Origin: CAZIVP01 sp964542915
Lineage (GTDB): Bacteria > Calditrichota > Calditrichia > Calditrichales > Calditrichaceae
NCBI GenBank assembly: GCA_964542915.1
Contig: CAZIVP010000001.1
Location: 434,001 to 498,000, forward strand
Length of the DNA stretch: 64,000 bases
Direction: 5' to 3'
Under the pieces are notes generated by a model, which worked only from the letters and a program-made list of their open reading frames with translations, was not told the origin of the DNA and did not search any database. Within the stretch, counting starts at the first letter, position 1; each line of letters begins with the position of its first letter. The translations under genes were made by a program, and so were the position numbers. Positions 52,627 through 62,288 of the stretch are shown here, one piece after another.

Positions 52627-55600
52627 ATGAAAAAACGTATCATAATACTATTTGCCGTCATGATTGGAGCTACGAGTTATTTAATTTTAACGAATGATCA
52701 GCATATCGATAAATCGGGCCGTTCATATTGGATGAAACACCCCAAAGGCATTGAGCAATATTTATTCGAACAGAAGCAAAAAGCAAAAGGAAGGAAACGC
52801 TACGACAAACCGGACAAGGCCATGCAATACGAAGTAGCGTTGCGCTCTGAGAAAGGCGGCACGTTTTCTTACAGCGGAGATTGGCGCTTTAAGGCGCATG
52901 CCAAAGCTGAGAAGCGCGTGCGTTCACTGCATAAACAAATTGGGGAACCATTGGTATGGACCGAACACGGTCCCAATAACATAGGCGGTCGCTCGCGAAC
53001 CATAGTGGTACATCCAAACGATCCCGATACCTGGTGGGTCGGCGCTGTGGGCGGCGGTATCTGGAAAACGGATAACCGCGGGATGGACTGGCGATCTCAA
53101 TCGGATGATATGCCGGTGATTTCAGTTACCACGATGGATCATTGCGAGGCTCGGCCCAACATTTTATACGCCGGCACAGGCGAAGGATTTTATAATTATG
53201 ATGCGGTTGTGGGCGACGGTATTTTTAAGACCGAAAACGGCGGCGAACAGTGGATTCAACTGGCGTCAACGTCAGGCCAACCGGAATTTCGATTTGTTAA
53301 CCGCATTATCGTTCATCCCAGGCATGCCGATACTTTGCTGGCTGCGACCAATAGCGGCCTTTATCGCAGCCTTGACGGCGGCGAACATTGGCTGGAAGTG
53401 TTCAATAACGATCGCCGCGTTCAGCAAATCATTGCCAACCCGCTGAATTTCCGAACACAATTTATTGCCGTAAACGGTTCCGGTATCTACAAATCGACGG
53501 ATATGGGGGTAACTTGGCGTTATACGACCGATTCCATAACCGATTTTTATCGCATTGAATTGGCTATGGCGCCAACCGATACCACTACCCTTTATGCCTC
53601 TTTTGTAGCCGGTGATGGCGGGCTCAAAGGATTTTACGGCTCTTTTGACGCCGGGGAGTCCTGGCAGCTACTGGGGACACAGCCTAACTGGTTTCGCAAT
53701 CAGGGATGGTATGATAACACATTGATCGTCCATCCATTTGATCCCAAAACCGTTTTTGTGGGCGGCATCGATCTTTACAAAGTTCAAGTTTCCGATGGGA
53801 GTATGCGGGCCAAAGCGATTAGCCACTGGTATGGAGGCAATGGATTACCTTACGTACACGCCGACCAACATTTTTTATTAACCATACCAAGGCCGGACAG
53901 TACGTTTGCCGTTGTGGCCGCCAATGACGGCGGCATTCATTATTCTCCGGATGGCGGTGTGAGCTGGGAGAGTCGTAATAACAATTATAACGTGACGCAG
54001 TTCTACGACGGCGACCGCCATCCCTTTTCGGATCAGTTTATTGCCGGATCGCAGGATAATGGGAGCAATCTGTCGCCCGAACAAAGCGTATCGAACAGCG
54101 GCTGGCAAGAAGTGGTCGGCGGCGACGGATTCGACTGCGCCTGGCATAAATCGGATCCAAGTATCATTTACGCCACGTTGTACAGTTCCTATATTTATCG
54201 TTCGAACGACGGCGGGCGTTCATTCTCCTCGATTAATAACGGTTTGCCGGAAAGCGATATTTTCCATACGCCGTTGCTTATGTCGCCCCATGATTCGGAT
54301 CATCTATTGACGGCGTCGGGGCAAGATCGGATCTACTATACCGAAGACGGCGGCGATTTCTGGCAACCGGTTTCAGCCGATTTAGGCGGTTTCGGTATCA
54401 TTAGAATGGCATTCTCTCAAAAGGATTCCAATGTGGTGTGGGCGTCTTCCAGAGCCGAACATATCAATCTTTCGATCGACGGCGGTAAATCCTTTCAGAG
54501 TGTATCCGCCCCGGATGGTATACCAAATTATACGGTAACAGGCATAGCAACTTCGCCCCACGATGCCGGGGAAGCTCTGATATTTTTTGGCGTATCAGGC
54601 TTTGGAAAAATTTACAGGACAGAGGATTACGGCAACAACTGGCAAGACATCACCGCTAATTTGCCCGATGTGCCGGTCCATTGCGGCGTCATCATGCCGC
54701 AGGATTCAGCCGAGATTTGGATCGGAACCGACATCGGCCTGTTTATTTCGCAGGATGCAGGTCAGTCCTGGACCTATGCCGATCATAATTTGCCGGCGGT
54801 ATCGATCCGTCGTTTAAAAATCGTAGGCCAGGAAGTTGTGGCCGCTACGCACGGTCGCGGCGTTTGGAGCGTCCATTACGACCAATTACCGGAACCGGTT
54901 ATACCATTACGGACGCCCGTATTGCATGCGCTTAATCCTCCGAATCCCAACACGAACCGTCTATTCATTCGATTTATGCCCCGGAGCGATTATGATTCGG
55001 TTATTGTACGCGTCAATGGTGATCGGATCGAAACACTCACTGAATTGCCGGTTTACCGCGATACCAGTGTGGTGTATCCCGTTGAGCCGCCGCAGCAGGT
55101 GGAAGTGTTGCTGGAAGCCTTCAAGGACGATTCGGTTTTGACATCGGAGAACCGGGAACAATTTATCTACACGGCTGTAGACAGCCTGGCCGAAACGTTT
55201 GATGATCTTCAACATACGTTTTCAGGCGACTTTCTGATTTCAAAACAGAGTGGATTCAACTCGCCCAATTTGCATACGCCGCATCCTTACGCCAATAAAC
55301 GCGACTATACCGCTTTGCTGCATGAACCAATTATCATTGGTGAAGAAAGCCGTCTAACTTATAAAGATGTGGCCATCGTAGAATCAGGCGAAAGCGGTAC
55401 GGTTTATCCCGATTTTGGTATGTGGGATTATGTTACCGTCGAAGGCAGCTCCGATGGCCAAAACTGGGATATTTTAATTGAACCTTATGACTGTAGATTT
55501 AATACGATCTGGAATTTAACCTACGAAAACCAAAACAATGGCACTGAAGCCATGTATCGCTCTCATGCAATTGATTTACATGATTTCTACGAAAAAGGGA

Positions 55601-56010
55601 AGCGTGTTTATCTGCGATTCCGTCTGTTTGCCGATGATTATACAACCGGCTGGGGCTGGGCCATCGACAATATCAACGTAAATATGGATGTGACTACAAC
55701 CATTGCCGATGCATCGGCGCCGGTACGACGTTTCCATTTGTACGACAATTATCCCAATCCCTTTAATCCTGTAACCCGTATCCGGTTTTCGATCCGGCAA
55801 GAAGCGCCCGTTACTTTGATCATATACAACGCCGCCGGTCAACGCGTGCAAACGTTAATTGATGGAAAGGAATACAAAAGCGGCTCTGTGCATGAGGTGA
55901 TCTGGAATGGAACCAATACGAACGGAATACCGGTGGCAAGCGGCATGTATTTTTACCGTTTAACAGCGGGAAAAGAAACAGCGATAAAAAAAATGCTGTT
56001 TTTGCAATAG
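52627..56010 (+). CDS. secreted VPS10/sortilin-like propeller protein with T9SS sorting domain
   Basis: A large secreted protein of 1127 residues. After a signal anchor it has repeated BNR/sortilin-type blades ('GGGIWKTDNRGMDW', 'GIFKTENGGEQWIQL', 'SIDGGKSFQSVS') over about 110-740. A beta-sandwich region near 860-1025 contains 'GWGWAIDNINV'. The C-terminal type IX secretion sorting domain starts with 'LYDNYPNPFNP' at about 1042 and ends with 'KKMLFLQ'. The domain would be removed on export through T9SS, leaving the protein on the cell surface. Ligand unknown. It follows the CocE-like hydrolase by 24 bp and may share its transcript. Confidence 0.88.
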   Translation: MKKRIIILFAVMIGATSYLILTNDQHIDKSGRSYWMKHPKGIEQYLFEQKQKAKGRKRYDKPDKAMQYEVALRSEKGGTFSYSGDWRFKAHAKAEKRVRSLHKQIGEPLVWTEHGPNNIGGRSRTIVVHPNDPDTWWVGAVGGGIWKTDNRGMDWRSQSDDMPVISVTTMDHCEARPNILYAGTGEGFYNYDAVVGDGIFKTENGGEQWIQLASTSGQPEFRFVNRIIVHPRHADTLLAATNSGLYRSLDGGEHWLEVFNNDRRVQQIIANPLNFRTQFIAVNGSGIYKSTDMGVTWRYTTDSITDFYRIELAMAPTDTTTLYASFVAGDGGLKGFYGSFDAGESWQLLGTQPNWFRNQGWYDNTLIVHPFDPKTVFVGGIDLYKVQVSDGSMRAKAISHWYGGNGLPYVHADQHFLLTIPRPDSTFAVVAANDGGIHYSPDGGVSWESRNNNYNVTQFYDGDRHPFSDQFIAGSQDNGSNLSPEQSVSNSGWQEVVGGDGFDCAWHKSDPSIIYATLYSSYIYRSNDGGRSFSSINNGLPESDIFHTPLLMSPHDSDHLLTASGQDRIYYTEDGGDFWQPVSADLGGFGIIRMAFSQKDSNVVWASSRAEHINLSIDGGKSFQSVSAPDGIPNYTVTGIATSPHDAGEALIFFGVSGFGKIYRTEDYGNNWQDITANLPDVPVHCGVIMPQDSAEIWIGTDIGLFISQDAGQSWTYADHNLPAVSIRRLKIVGQEVVAATHGRGVWSVHYDQLPEPVIPLRTPVLHALNPPNPNTNRLFIRFMPRSDYDSVIVRVNGDRIETLTELPVYRDTSVVYPVEPPQQVEVLLEAFKDDSVLTSENREQFIYTAVDSLAETFDDLQHTFSGDFLISKQSGFNSPNLHTPHPYANKRDYTALLHEPIIIGEESRLTYKDVAIVESGESGTVYPDFGMWDYVTVEGSSDGQNWDILIEPYDCRFNTIWNLTYENQNNGTEAMYRSHAIDLHDFYEKGKRVYLRFRLFADDYTTGWGWAIDNINVNMDVTTTIADASAPVRRFHLYDNYPNPFNPVTRIRFSIRQEAPVTLIIYNAAGQRVQTLIDGKEYKSGSVHEVIWNGTNTNGIPVASGMYFYRLTAGKETAIKKMLFLQ

Positions 56011-56208
56011 ATCAGCAGGATTGTCGAATATCCCGGCAGACCTTTGATTGTATTTGGTTGAACACATTCCATAAGCGGATTTATTTGTGTGATATATATG
56101 GATATGAGACGAATGTTCACTATAAACAGCCGTTTTGCTGAACTACGCTGCTTTAATCATATGGATGTATTTTAAAGACAGTTGTTAAAAACAGGAGGAC
56201 GTTAATTC

Positions 56209-56394
56209 TCATTGTAAAAAATTATTAAAGATTAAATAGGGCAGGATAATGTAAATGATGGTGTCGCGTATCAGGTAAAAGAGAATAATTGCAAACACAA
56301 TTTTCCAGCCTTTTTCTTTTAAAAAGCTACGCCAGCCCCGTTCACGTATTATTTGGGCCCACTCTCTTATAAATTTGGGTGTTATCCATTTCAT
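56209..56394 (-). CDS. small single-pass membrane protein of unknown function
   Basis: A 61-residue protein from ATG 56394: a basic amphipathic N-terminal part (WITPKFIREWAQIIRERGW) and one strong membrane helix (about 32-56). The charge pattern looks like a real protein, but the ribosome binding site is weak and no family is recognised. TTG at 56403 is an alternative start. Confidence 0.5.
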   Translation of the reverse strand: MKWITPKFIREWAQIIRERGWRSFLKEKGWKIVFAIILFYLIRDTIIYIILPYLIFNNFLQ

Positions 56395-56564
56395 AATGTT
56401 CAAATTTCTTTTATGAATGACTGAATTATTGCGGATGACGGTATATCATTTCCACGAATCCATCTGTCTTTGTCCACTTAATTTACGTAAATCGTTACGC
56501 CACAAATATAGAGCTTTAATTTCATTTTCATGATTTTGGGTTTTGCAACGCAAATTTCAGGCTT

Positions 56565-57506
56565 TTATTCTCCCGGAGTCGATTCTTTGATTGCTTTTAC
56601 GTTCCGCATAAAATTTTCATAACGGGCGCGGTAGACGGGACTTTTTTTGAAACGACGTTTAAATTCCTCCGGGGTCATCTCTCCCAATGATTGTAATGAA
56701 GGGGCAACATTACCGGCATGCGGATGATATCCCGGTTCATCGCTTTCCCTGGCGAAACGATTCCAGGGACAGACATCCTGGCAAATATCGCAGCCGAACA
56801 CCCATCCGTGAAGTTTATCTTTAAATGGTTCCGGCAAGGGTTTATCCCGGTGCTCAATCGTTAAATATGAGATGCATCGTGTGGCGTCAATTTTATACGG
56901 TTGCAGCGCATCGGTGGGACAGGCTTCAATACAGGCAGTGCACGTACCGCAGTGATCTTCGCCGGGATCATCATACGTCAATGGCTTGTTGATTATCAGT
57001 TCTCCCAGGAACACCCAAGAACCATAGTCTTTGGTAAGAATGTTGGTGTTTTTGCCCTGCCAGCCGATGCCGGCTTCCTGCGCCCAAAGCTTATCCTGTA
57101 TCGGCGCTGTGTCCACTGCCAGCCGACCTTCAATCTCAGCATCGACTTCCTTTATTCGTTTCAACATGATTTTGAGTTTCTTTTTCATGATGCGATGATA
57201 ATCGCTTCCCCATGCGTAGCGGCTTATTTTTGCTTTTTGCGTCTTGTCGCTGTGTTGATATGGCGTGTAATAGTTATGGGCCACAGCTATGACCGATTTT
57301 GCCTCCGGATACAGCCTTTTTACGTCCATACGCTTCTCGAAATTCCGTGCCATCCAGTTCATGGCGCCGTGCCGGTCTTCCCGGATCCACTGTTTCAAAT
57401 AAACGGATTGTTTAAGTTTCTTTGCAGGTGCAATGCCCACCATATGAAATCCGTGTTCATGAGCTAATGATTTAATTCTATTTGTAAAAGCCAAGATTTT
57501 AAGCAA
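56565..57506 (-). CDS. queG: epoxyqueuosine reductase
   Basis: Cobalamin- and iron-sulfur-dependent enzyme for the last step of queuosine formation in tRNA. The 313-residue protein has two 4Fe-4S sites: 'CGTCTACIEACPTDAL' near 193 and 'CDICQDVCPWN' near 245. The upstream 'VAHNYYTPYQ', 'DTAPIQDKLWAQEAGIGWQGKNTN' and 'GSWVFLGEL' segments are typical. The enzyme needs cobalamin, so the organism must make or import it. Confidence 0.95.
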   Translation of the reverse strand: MLKILAFTNRIKSLAHEHGFHMVGIAPAKKLKQSVYLKQWIREDRHGAMNWMARNFEKRMDVKRLYPEAKSVIAVAHNYYTPYQHSDKTQKAKISRYAWGSDYHRIMKKKLKIMLKRIKEVDAEIEGRLAVDTAPIQDKLWAQEAGIGWQGKNTNILTKDYGSWVFLGELIINKPLTYDDPGEDHCGTCTACIEACPTDALQPYKIDATRCISYLTIEHRDKPLPEPFKDKLHGWVFGCDICQDVCPWNRFARESDEPGYHPHAGNVAPSLQSLGEMTPEEFKRRFKKSPVYRARYENFMRNVKAIKESTPGE

Positions 57507-57915
57507 TGAATACCCCTTACTTATTTTCCCGGGTAAAGAATAACGCCGTCATAAATACAAATGTACCCATGATCATTAGCATACACGTAAATATAACATT
57601 TATGATCGCAAATCCTATTATTTGGATAATTCAAACGCCTAGTTTTTATTAAAGGAGGCTGTACGATTATCCGGCTCAATTTCGATAAAGACTGCCATCA
57701 ATATGCCACCGTTTATTTCCATTATTACGGCGCGTTTTGTCATTGTCGTCTTTAAAGTTTGTTTCAGTTTTGCCGAAGATCACTTTAGTGTTTATATTAA
57801 CGTATATGTTGCGCCGGAGGCAAATTTGATTAGATATCATATTGTTAAGTCTCCCATTACTTATTTATCAATTGACACAACTTCCTGGCTGTTAGAAAAC
57901 GCAATCTAATTGATT
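57507..57915. other. intergenic region upstream of the sugar transferase
   Basis: No convincing gene. A perfect AAAGGAGG at 57651-57658 is followed seven bases later by ATT rather than a normal start codon; a 29-codon frame from there lacks support. A 68-codon frame at 57703-57909 has no ribosome binding site and no recognisable product. The promoter of the sugar transferase should be here but I could not identify it. Confidence 0.35.
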
Positions 57916-59973
57916 ATGCAAGAAAGTATCGATCGCACACAAATTACGAACCGGCAAGAACAGGTAAATCCGCTGGACGAGCTTTCGGTTATTCATAACC
58001 AGGATGCTGCAGAGCAGAGTTTACGTCGTTTTACTATTATGGCTTTTTTGCTGGATGCCCTGTTACTTAACATTGCGTTTATCACGATGAATTATTTTAA
58101 ATACGAGCAATTTTTACCAAGCGGTGATTACCAAAAACTCTGGTTTATTGTGATGGGTGTGTGGCTGGTGGGCTCTTCTTTCTACAAAAAATATCAATTG
58201 CGTTACTATACATCCTGGCGCGAAGGAACCTTTTTTTTAATTCAGTCGGTGGCGCTGGTTTTATATCTTGCAGCACTTAGCTTGGTATTTTTAAAATTAT
58301 ACACCTATTCCCGGCTGCATTTCTTCGGTACATTTGCAATTTATCTTGCCCTGAATCTCACCGTATTCAGTCTTGCACAGGGCACATTGCAAAAGAAAAT
58401 GGTGCACCGATTAAACGGATATCTGCAAAAAACTTACGGCAACGGGAAAGGGCTTTCCTATCAATTGTTGATCTGGGATGCGGTGTTGTTTATAGCATCC
58501 TTTATTGCAGTGCATCTCTGGTATTATGAACCATTTTCCATGTCGATTATTTCAGAACGGATGCTCATTTTATTGTTTGGCCTCTGGATTGGAACGGGCA
58601 TGTTGACGGGCAAATTCGAGAAGCGCAATTACAAGAACATCTATTATGCGTTGACACCGCTCATTAAAGCAGCTTTGTTGATGGTCAGTCTTATGGCGAT
58701 CTTTATGCTGGGATTGCAGCTGCACGATCTGCCCCGGACCCTTGTATTCGGTATCATTTTGTTTTTCTTTGTATTGGAAATGCCGTTGTTTTACTGGTAC
58801 AAAGGTAAACCTTTTAAACAGAGCGGCGATGTGGAGACGGTAAATGGGCTTCGCGATCACTGGAAACAAGAGCCACTTGATACTTTGCGCTGGAAAAAAA
58901 ACGGTACGGTTCACGATCCGGTTCGCGATGCGCTCAAACACCGTTACCTCAAAAACGACGCCCTTTTGTTTGATTTTCTAGACCGCCACTTGAATCTGAA
59001 AACCATTGAACACGCCGAAACAAAGGTGATGGATACCCGCACGCGCTTTAACATTCATGTCTTCGATGATCATTCTCTGACGCTTTTAATTAATCTTCAT
59101 AAAATAAACGATTTCCGCTGGCTGAATCGCTATTTTCTGGATGCCTACCGTAAAATTTACAACGGCGGCTATCTGGTAGGTCACGCCCATACCATTCAAA
59201 CCCATCGCAAGTGGCTTTATGATAAATTTCCGTTTCTTATAGCACGCGCCCTCTATCCCCTGGATTTCTTTATACGGCGCGCCTGTCCTAAAATTGCCGG
59301 CCTCAAAGAACTCTATTTCTTTATCACGCGCGGCAGAAACCGTATGATTTCAAGAGCCGAAACGTTAGGCAGACTGGCCTTTTCGGGATTTAAAATCATT
59401 GCTACCGAGGAAATCAATAAACGTTTATACTTTATTGCCAAACGCGTTAAATACCCGTCGACCAGTCAAAATCCATCGTATGGGCCGCTTATACGATTAA
59501 AACGGATCGGGTTGGACGGGAAGATCATCAATATCTATAAATTTCGAACCATGCACCCTTATTCCGAATTTTTACAGGACTATATTTATGAACAAAATAA
59601 ACTGCAAAACAACGGTAAATTTAATGATGATTTTCGGATAACGGAATGGGGCAAGTGGTTCAGACGCTTATGGATCGATGAATTGCCGCAATTGTATAAT
59701 TTTATGCGCGGAGACGTCGGACTCGTAGGCGTACGGGCGTTGAGCCAGCATTATTTTGATCTTTATCCCGATGATCTGAAACAATTACGTATTCGTTTTA
59801 AACCGGGATTGATACCACCCTATTACGCCGATATGCCAACGGATTTTGACGAAATTGTAGAATCGGAGCGCCGTTATTTGCTTCAAAAAGTGGATCGTCC
59901 GTTTATTACCGATGTCATATATTTTTTCCGAGCGTTATACAATATTGTATTTAAAAATGCACGAAGCCGCTAA
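57916..59973 (+). CDS. sugar transferase (polyprenyl glycosylphosphotransferase) with duplicated membrane domain
   Basis: Transfers a sugar phosphate to undecaprenyl phosphate to start an exopolysaccharide or O-antigen unit. The C-terminal catalytic part has 'IYKFRTMHPYSEFLQDY' near 537, the DE dyad in 'LWIDELPQLYNFMRG' and 'GLVGVRALSQHYF', as in Bacteroidota-type sugar transferases. The N-terminal 300 residues hold eight membrane helices that look like two copies of one four-helix module: compare 'LLDALLLNIAFI' with 'IWDAVLFIASFI', and 'GVWLVGSSFYKKYQLRYY' with 'GLWIGTGMLTGKFEKRNY'. A soluble region (about 350-500) lies between. ATG at 57916; TTG at 57910 is possible. A Wzi-like barrel and a VanZ protein follow. 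Confidence 0.88.
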   Translation: MQESIDRTQITNRQEQVNPLDELSVIHNQDAAEQSLRRFTIMAFLLDALLLNIAFITMNYFKYEQFLPSGDYQKLWFIVMGVWLVGSSFYKKYQLRYYTSWREGTFFLIQSVALVLYLAALSLVFLKLYTYSRLHFFGTFAIYLALNLTVFSLAQGTLQKKMVHRLNGYLQKTYGNGKGLSYQLLIWDAVLFIASFIAVHLWYYEPFSMSIISERMLILLFGLWIGTGMLTGKFEKRNYKNIYYALTPLIKAALLMVSLMAIFMLGLQLHDLPRTLVFGIILFFFVLEMPLFYWYKGKPFKQSGDVETVNGLRDHWKQEPLDTLRWKKNGTVHDPVRDALKHRYLKNDALLFDFLDRHLNLKTIEHAETKVMDTRTRFNIHVFDDHSLTLLINLHKINDFRWLNRYFLDAYRKIYNGGYLVGHAHTIQTHRKWLYDKFPFLIARALYPLDFFIRRACPKIAGLKELYFFITRGRNRMISRAETLGRLAFSGFKIIATEEINKRLYFIAKRVKYPSTSQNPSYGPLIRLKRIGLDGKIINIYKFRTMHPYSEFLQDYIYEQNKLQNNGKFNDDFRITEWGKWFRRLWIDELPQLYNFMRGDVGLVGVRALSQHYFDLYPDDLKQLRIRFKPGLIPPYYADMPTDFDEIVESERRYLLQKVDRPFITDVIYFFRALYNIVFKNARSR

Positions 59974-60119
59974 TGAAGTGCCAGAATCCATCACATTGTT
60001 TGCAAACAGAATTCTTTTAAATGGGCAGACAATTAACATTTATCCCGAAGCATTTAAAACATTGCGATGTACTTCTCACGTAAAAGCCCGCCAATTGCTC
60101 CATGAACACTGGTAATCAA

Positions 60120-61619
60120 ATGAAAGAACTCATAGCTTCCATTATCTTTGGATTTGGTACGTTTGTTTTATTGTTTAATACTGGTCTTAATGCTCAAACG
60201 GAGTATGCTCCGGTTACGCTCCGGAATGAATCCTATTATTCATATTTGGACTACCTTATTAATCGCGGATCTTTTACACCGGAATTTGTCCTGCAGCAAC
60301 CTTATTCGGTTTCGGACATAATCCTGCCAAAGGAGGAGAGAGCGGGCCGTTATTTCAGAGCGTTATCCCGACGCTATTTTCAGAAACAAAAGGTTGTTAT
60401 TAATCTTGAAGCTGCGGAACGGCTTAAGTACGATAAAGTAGCATTTAACCGGTATCGTATAAACGGAGGCGTTCATTATATCAACGATAACATCACATTG
60501 GTTAATCAGACAACCGTGGATCAGGATTACAAACGGGATCCCAATTTTGCGGGCGATCTTTCGGAAGCTGATAGCTGGCTCTACGGCCGCGTTAACGATG
60601 CCTACATCAATGTACATAACAAACGATTCTCCTTGTTTTTCGGGCGCATCAAACGAAATTGGGGTCCGGTTAAGAGCCCCAGTCTCATTTTGTCAGACGA
60701 ACCCTACAGTTACGATCATCTTTATGTCAGGTATCAATCCGGGCGGTTGAGGCTATCGTTGATATTTGCACAACTGGAAGATGTGGATGGTTACAATTTT
60801 TTCTATCCGGATAGCGTCTTTCGTAATGCGCGCAAATATTTAGTCGGACACCGGCTCGATCTCCGTATTTTTGACCATTTACAATTGGCGTTCACCGAAA
60901 TGGCTACTTACGGAGGCCTGCAACGCGACGTGGAGCCGGAGTTTTTCAATCCCATGAGTTTCTATTACCCCGTTCAGCGCAACGACCGCGAAGAGATGAA
61001 CGGGCTGTGGGCCGTGGATCTGTTTTACAAACCCTGGCCCGGATGGACGATCTACGGTCAATTTTTAATTGACGATATAATCGTAAATAACGATCCCGGG
61101 GTGGACGACCGGGCGCGTTATCCCGATCGTCTCGGTGTTATGGCATCGTTGCGTTTTGCAGACTGGCCGTTAGGGGGATTGAACAGCCGCCTAACCTACA
61201 ACCGCGTTTGGAACCGCACCTACCAGGCAAAATTCACCTGGCAGAATTATCATTACCGCAAGTATAGCCTGGCTTATCCCCGCGCCTCTTGCGAAGAGTG
61301 GCGCTGGGAATGGCAGTTCTGGAAATGGTTCCCGTTATGGTTCAGTAATGAAACGATTTATGGCCGCTATGGAAATGTGAACTTGACGGATGTTTATCCT
61401 CTGAGCCACGAGCCCTATCCCGTCAAGCCTGTACAAAAGGGTTGGTTTAACCGTTTTAAACTGCACTTCACACCTAGCCATCACTGGAATGCTCAGTTAG
61501 AGATCACTTATCGCGAAGTGCAAGATCATTATAGCAATCGCTATGGCGAGAACGGTCCGTGGATATTTTCTCTGGCGATCCATGCTAATCTGTGGGGCGG
61601 ATGGTCGTTGCAAGAATAG
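60120..61619 (+). CDS. Wzi-like outer-membrane capsule assembly protein
   Basis: A 499-residue outer-membrane barrel. The signal peptide (residues 1-26) ends near 'NTGLNAQT'. The segment 'GRIKRNWGPVKSPSLILSDEPYSYDHLYV' (about 180-208) matches the conserved core of the Wzi capsule-assembly family; the rest is rich in alternating aromatic strands. Wzi anchors or orders exported polysaccharide at the surface. ATG at 60120 is chosen to give a proper signal; the frame starts at 60102. It follows the sugar transferase on the same strand. Confidence 0.75.
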   Translation: MKELIASIIFGFGTFVLLFNTGLNAQTEYAPVTLRNESYYSYLDYLINRGSFTPEFVLQQPYSVSDIILPKEERAGRYFRALSRRYFQKQKVVINLEAAERLKYDKVAFNRYRINGGVHYINDNITLVNQTTVDQDYKRDPNFAGDLSEADSWLYGRVNDAYINVHNKRFSLFFGRIKRNWGPVKSPSLILSDEPYSYDHLYVRYQSGRLRLSLIFAQLEDVDGYNFFYPDSVFRNARKYLVGHRLDLRIFDHLQLAFTEMATYGGLQRDVEPEFFNPMSFYYPVQRNDREEMNGLWAVDLFYKPWPGWTIYGQFLIDDIIVNNDPGVDDRARYPDRLGVMASLRFADWPLGGLNSRLTYNRVWNRTYQAKFTWQNYHYRKYSLAYPRASCEEWRWEWQFWKWFPLWFSNETIYGRYGNVNLTDVYPLSHEPYPVKPVQKGWFNRFKLHFTPSHHWNAQLEITYREVQDHYSNRYGENGPWIFSLAIHANLWGGWSLQE

Positions 61620-61711
61620 GCATATACGGCTTCTTTGATTTAAAACTATAAGTCTCAATAAATAAACAAATTACACCAATGATGATTATCTCCGACTAAA
61701 CAGAGAACCTT

Positions 61712-62083
61712 ATGACGTTCAACAAATACCGATGGTTATGGGGTACGGCAATGCTGGCCGTTGCCATTATGTCGTTAATGCCGTATTTCGGTACATCTCT
61801 GGCTGGAAACGATAACTTGTTCAATCGCGGCTATCTCTGGCATACAGCGGTTTACGCCATACTCATCGTGATAAGCGATAAAGCATTTCCGGGTAAGACG
61901 GTTTTATGGTCAGGGGTTTTAATTGTATATGGCGTAATGTTAGAAGTCGTTCAATGTTTCCTGCCCTATCGCTCCTTCAACTGGTATGATCTTTTCGCAA
62001 ATATCGGCGGGGTATTAATCGGCGCTTTCATACTTGTCCTCTATTCAGCTTTTACAGAGCGCTCTCATGGCGCCGGAAGCTGA
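61712..62083 (+). CDS. VanZ-like family membrane protein
   Basis: A 123-residue protein with four helices. The family signature is 'LEVVQCFLPYRSFNWYDLFANIGGVLIG' near residues 77-104: Glu-Gln, Pro-x-Arg, Asp-x-x-x-Asn and the Gly pair. VanZ-like proteins affect cell-envelope glycans by an unknown mechanism, and they are common next to exopolysaccharide genes, as here. Confidence 0.85.
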   Translation: MTFNKYRWLWGTAMLAVAIMSLMPYFGTSLAGNDNLFNRGYLWHTAVYAILIVISDKAFPGKTVLWSGVLIVYGVMLEVVQCFLPYRSFNWYDLFANIGGVLIGAFILVLYSAFTERSHGAGS

Positions 62084-62288
62084 TTTTTTTTATGGATTTT
62101 CAATAAATTTATTGATGCGTGTGCCCGACCATTGCCTTAAATTTGATCCCTTCATCAACCTTGAAAAAAAGCCATAAAATGATTGGTACTTTCCATTTAT
62201 TTTTATATATTTAAGGAAATCTTCATTTCTTATTCAATCAAAAAGTATCTTATTAAGCCATAATTCACTTAATTTTTTGGGAGGCGAT

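Noticed and set aside
57703..57909. 68-codon frame before the sugar transferase
   Set aside because: Hydrophobic start looks signal-like, but there is no ribosome binding site and no family resemblance.
59912..60115. 67-codon frame between sugar transferase and Wzi-like gene
   Set aside because: Starts inside the transferase coding region and lacks a start site; probably chance.
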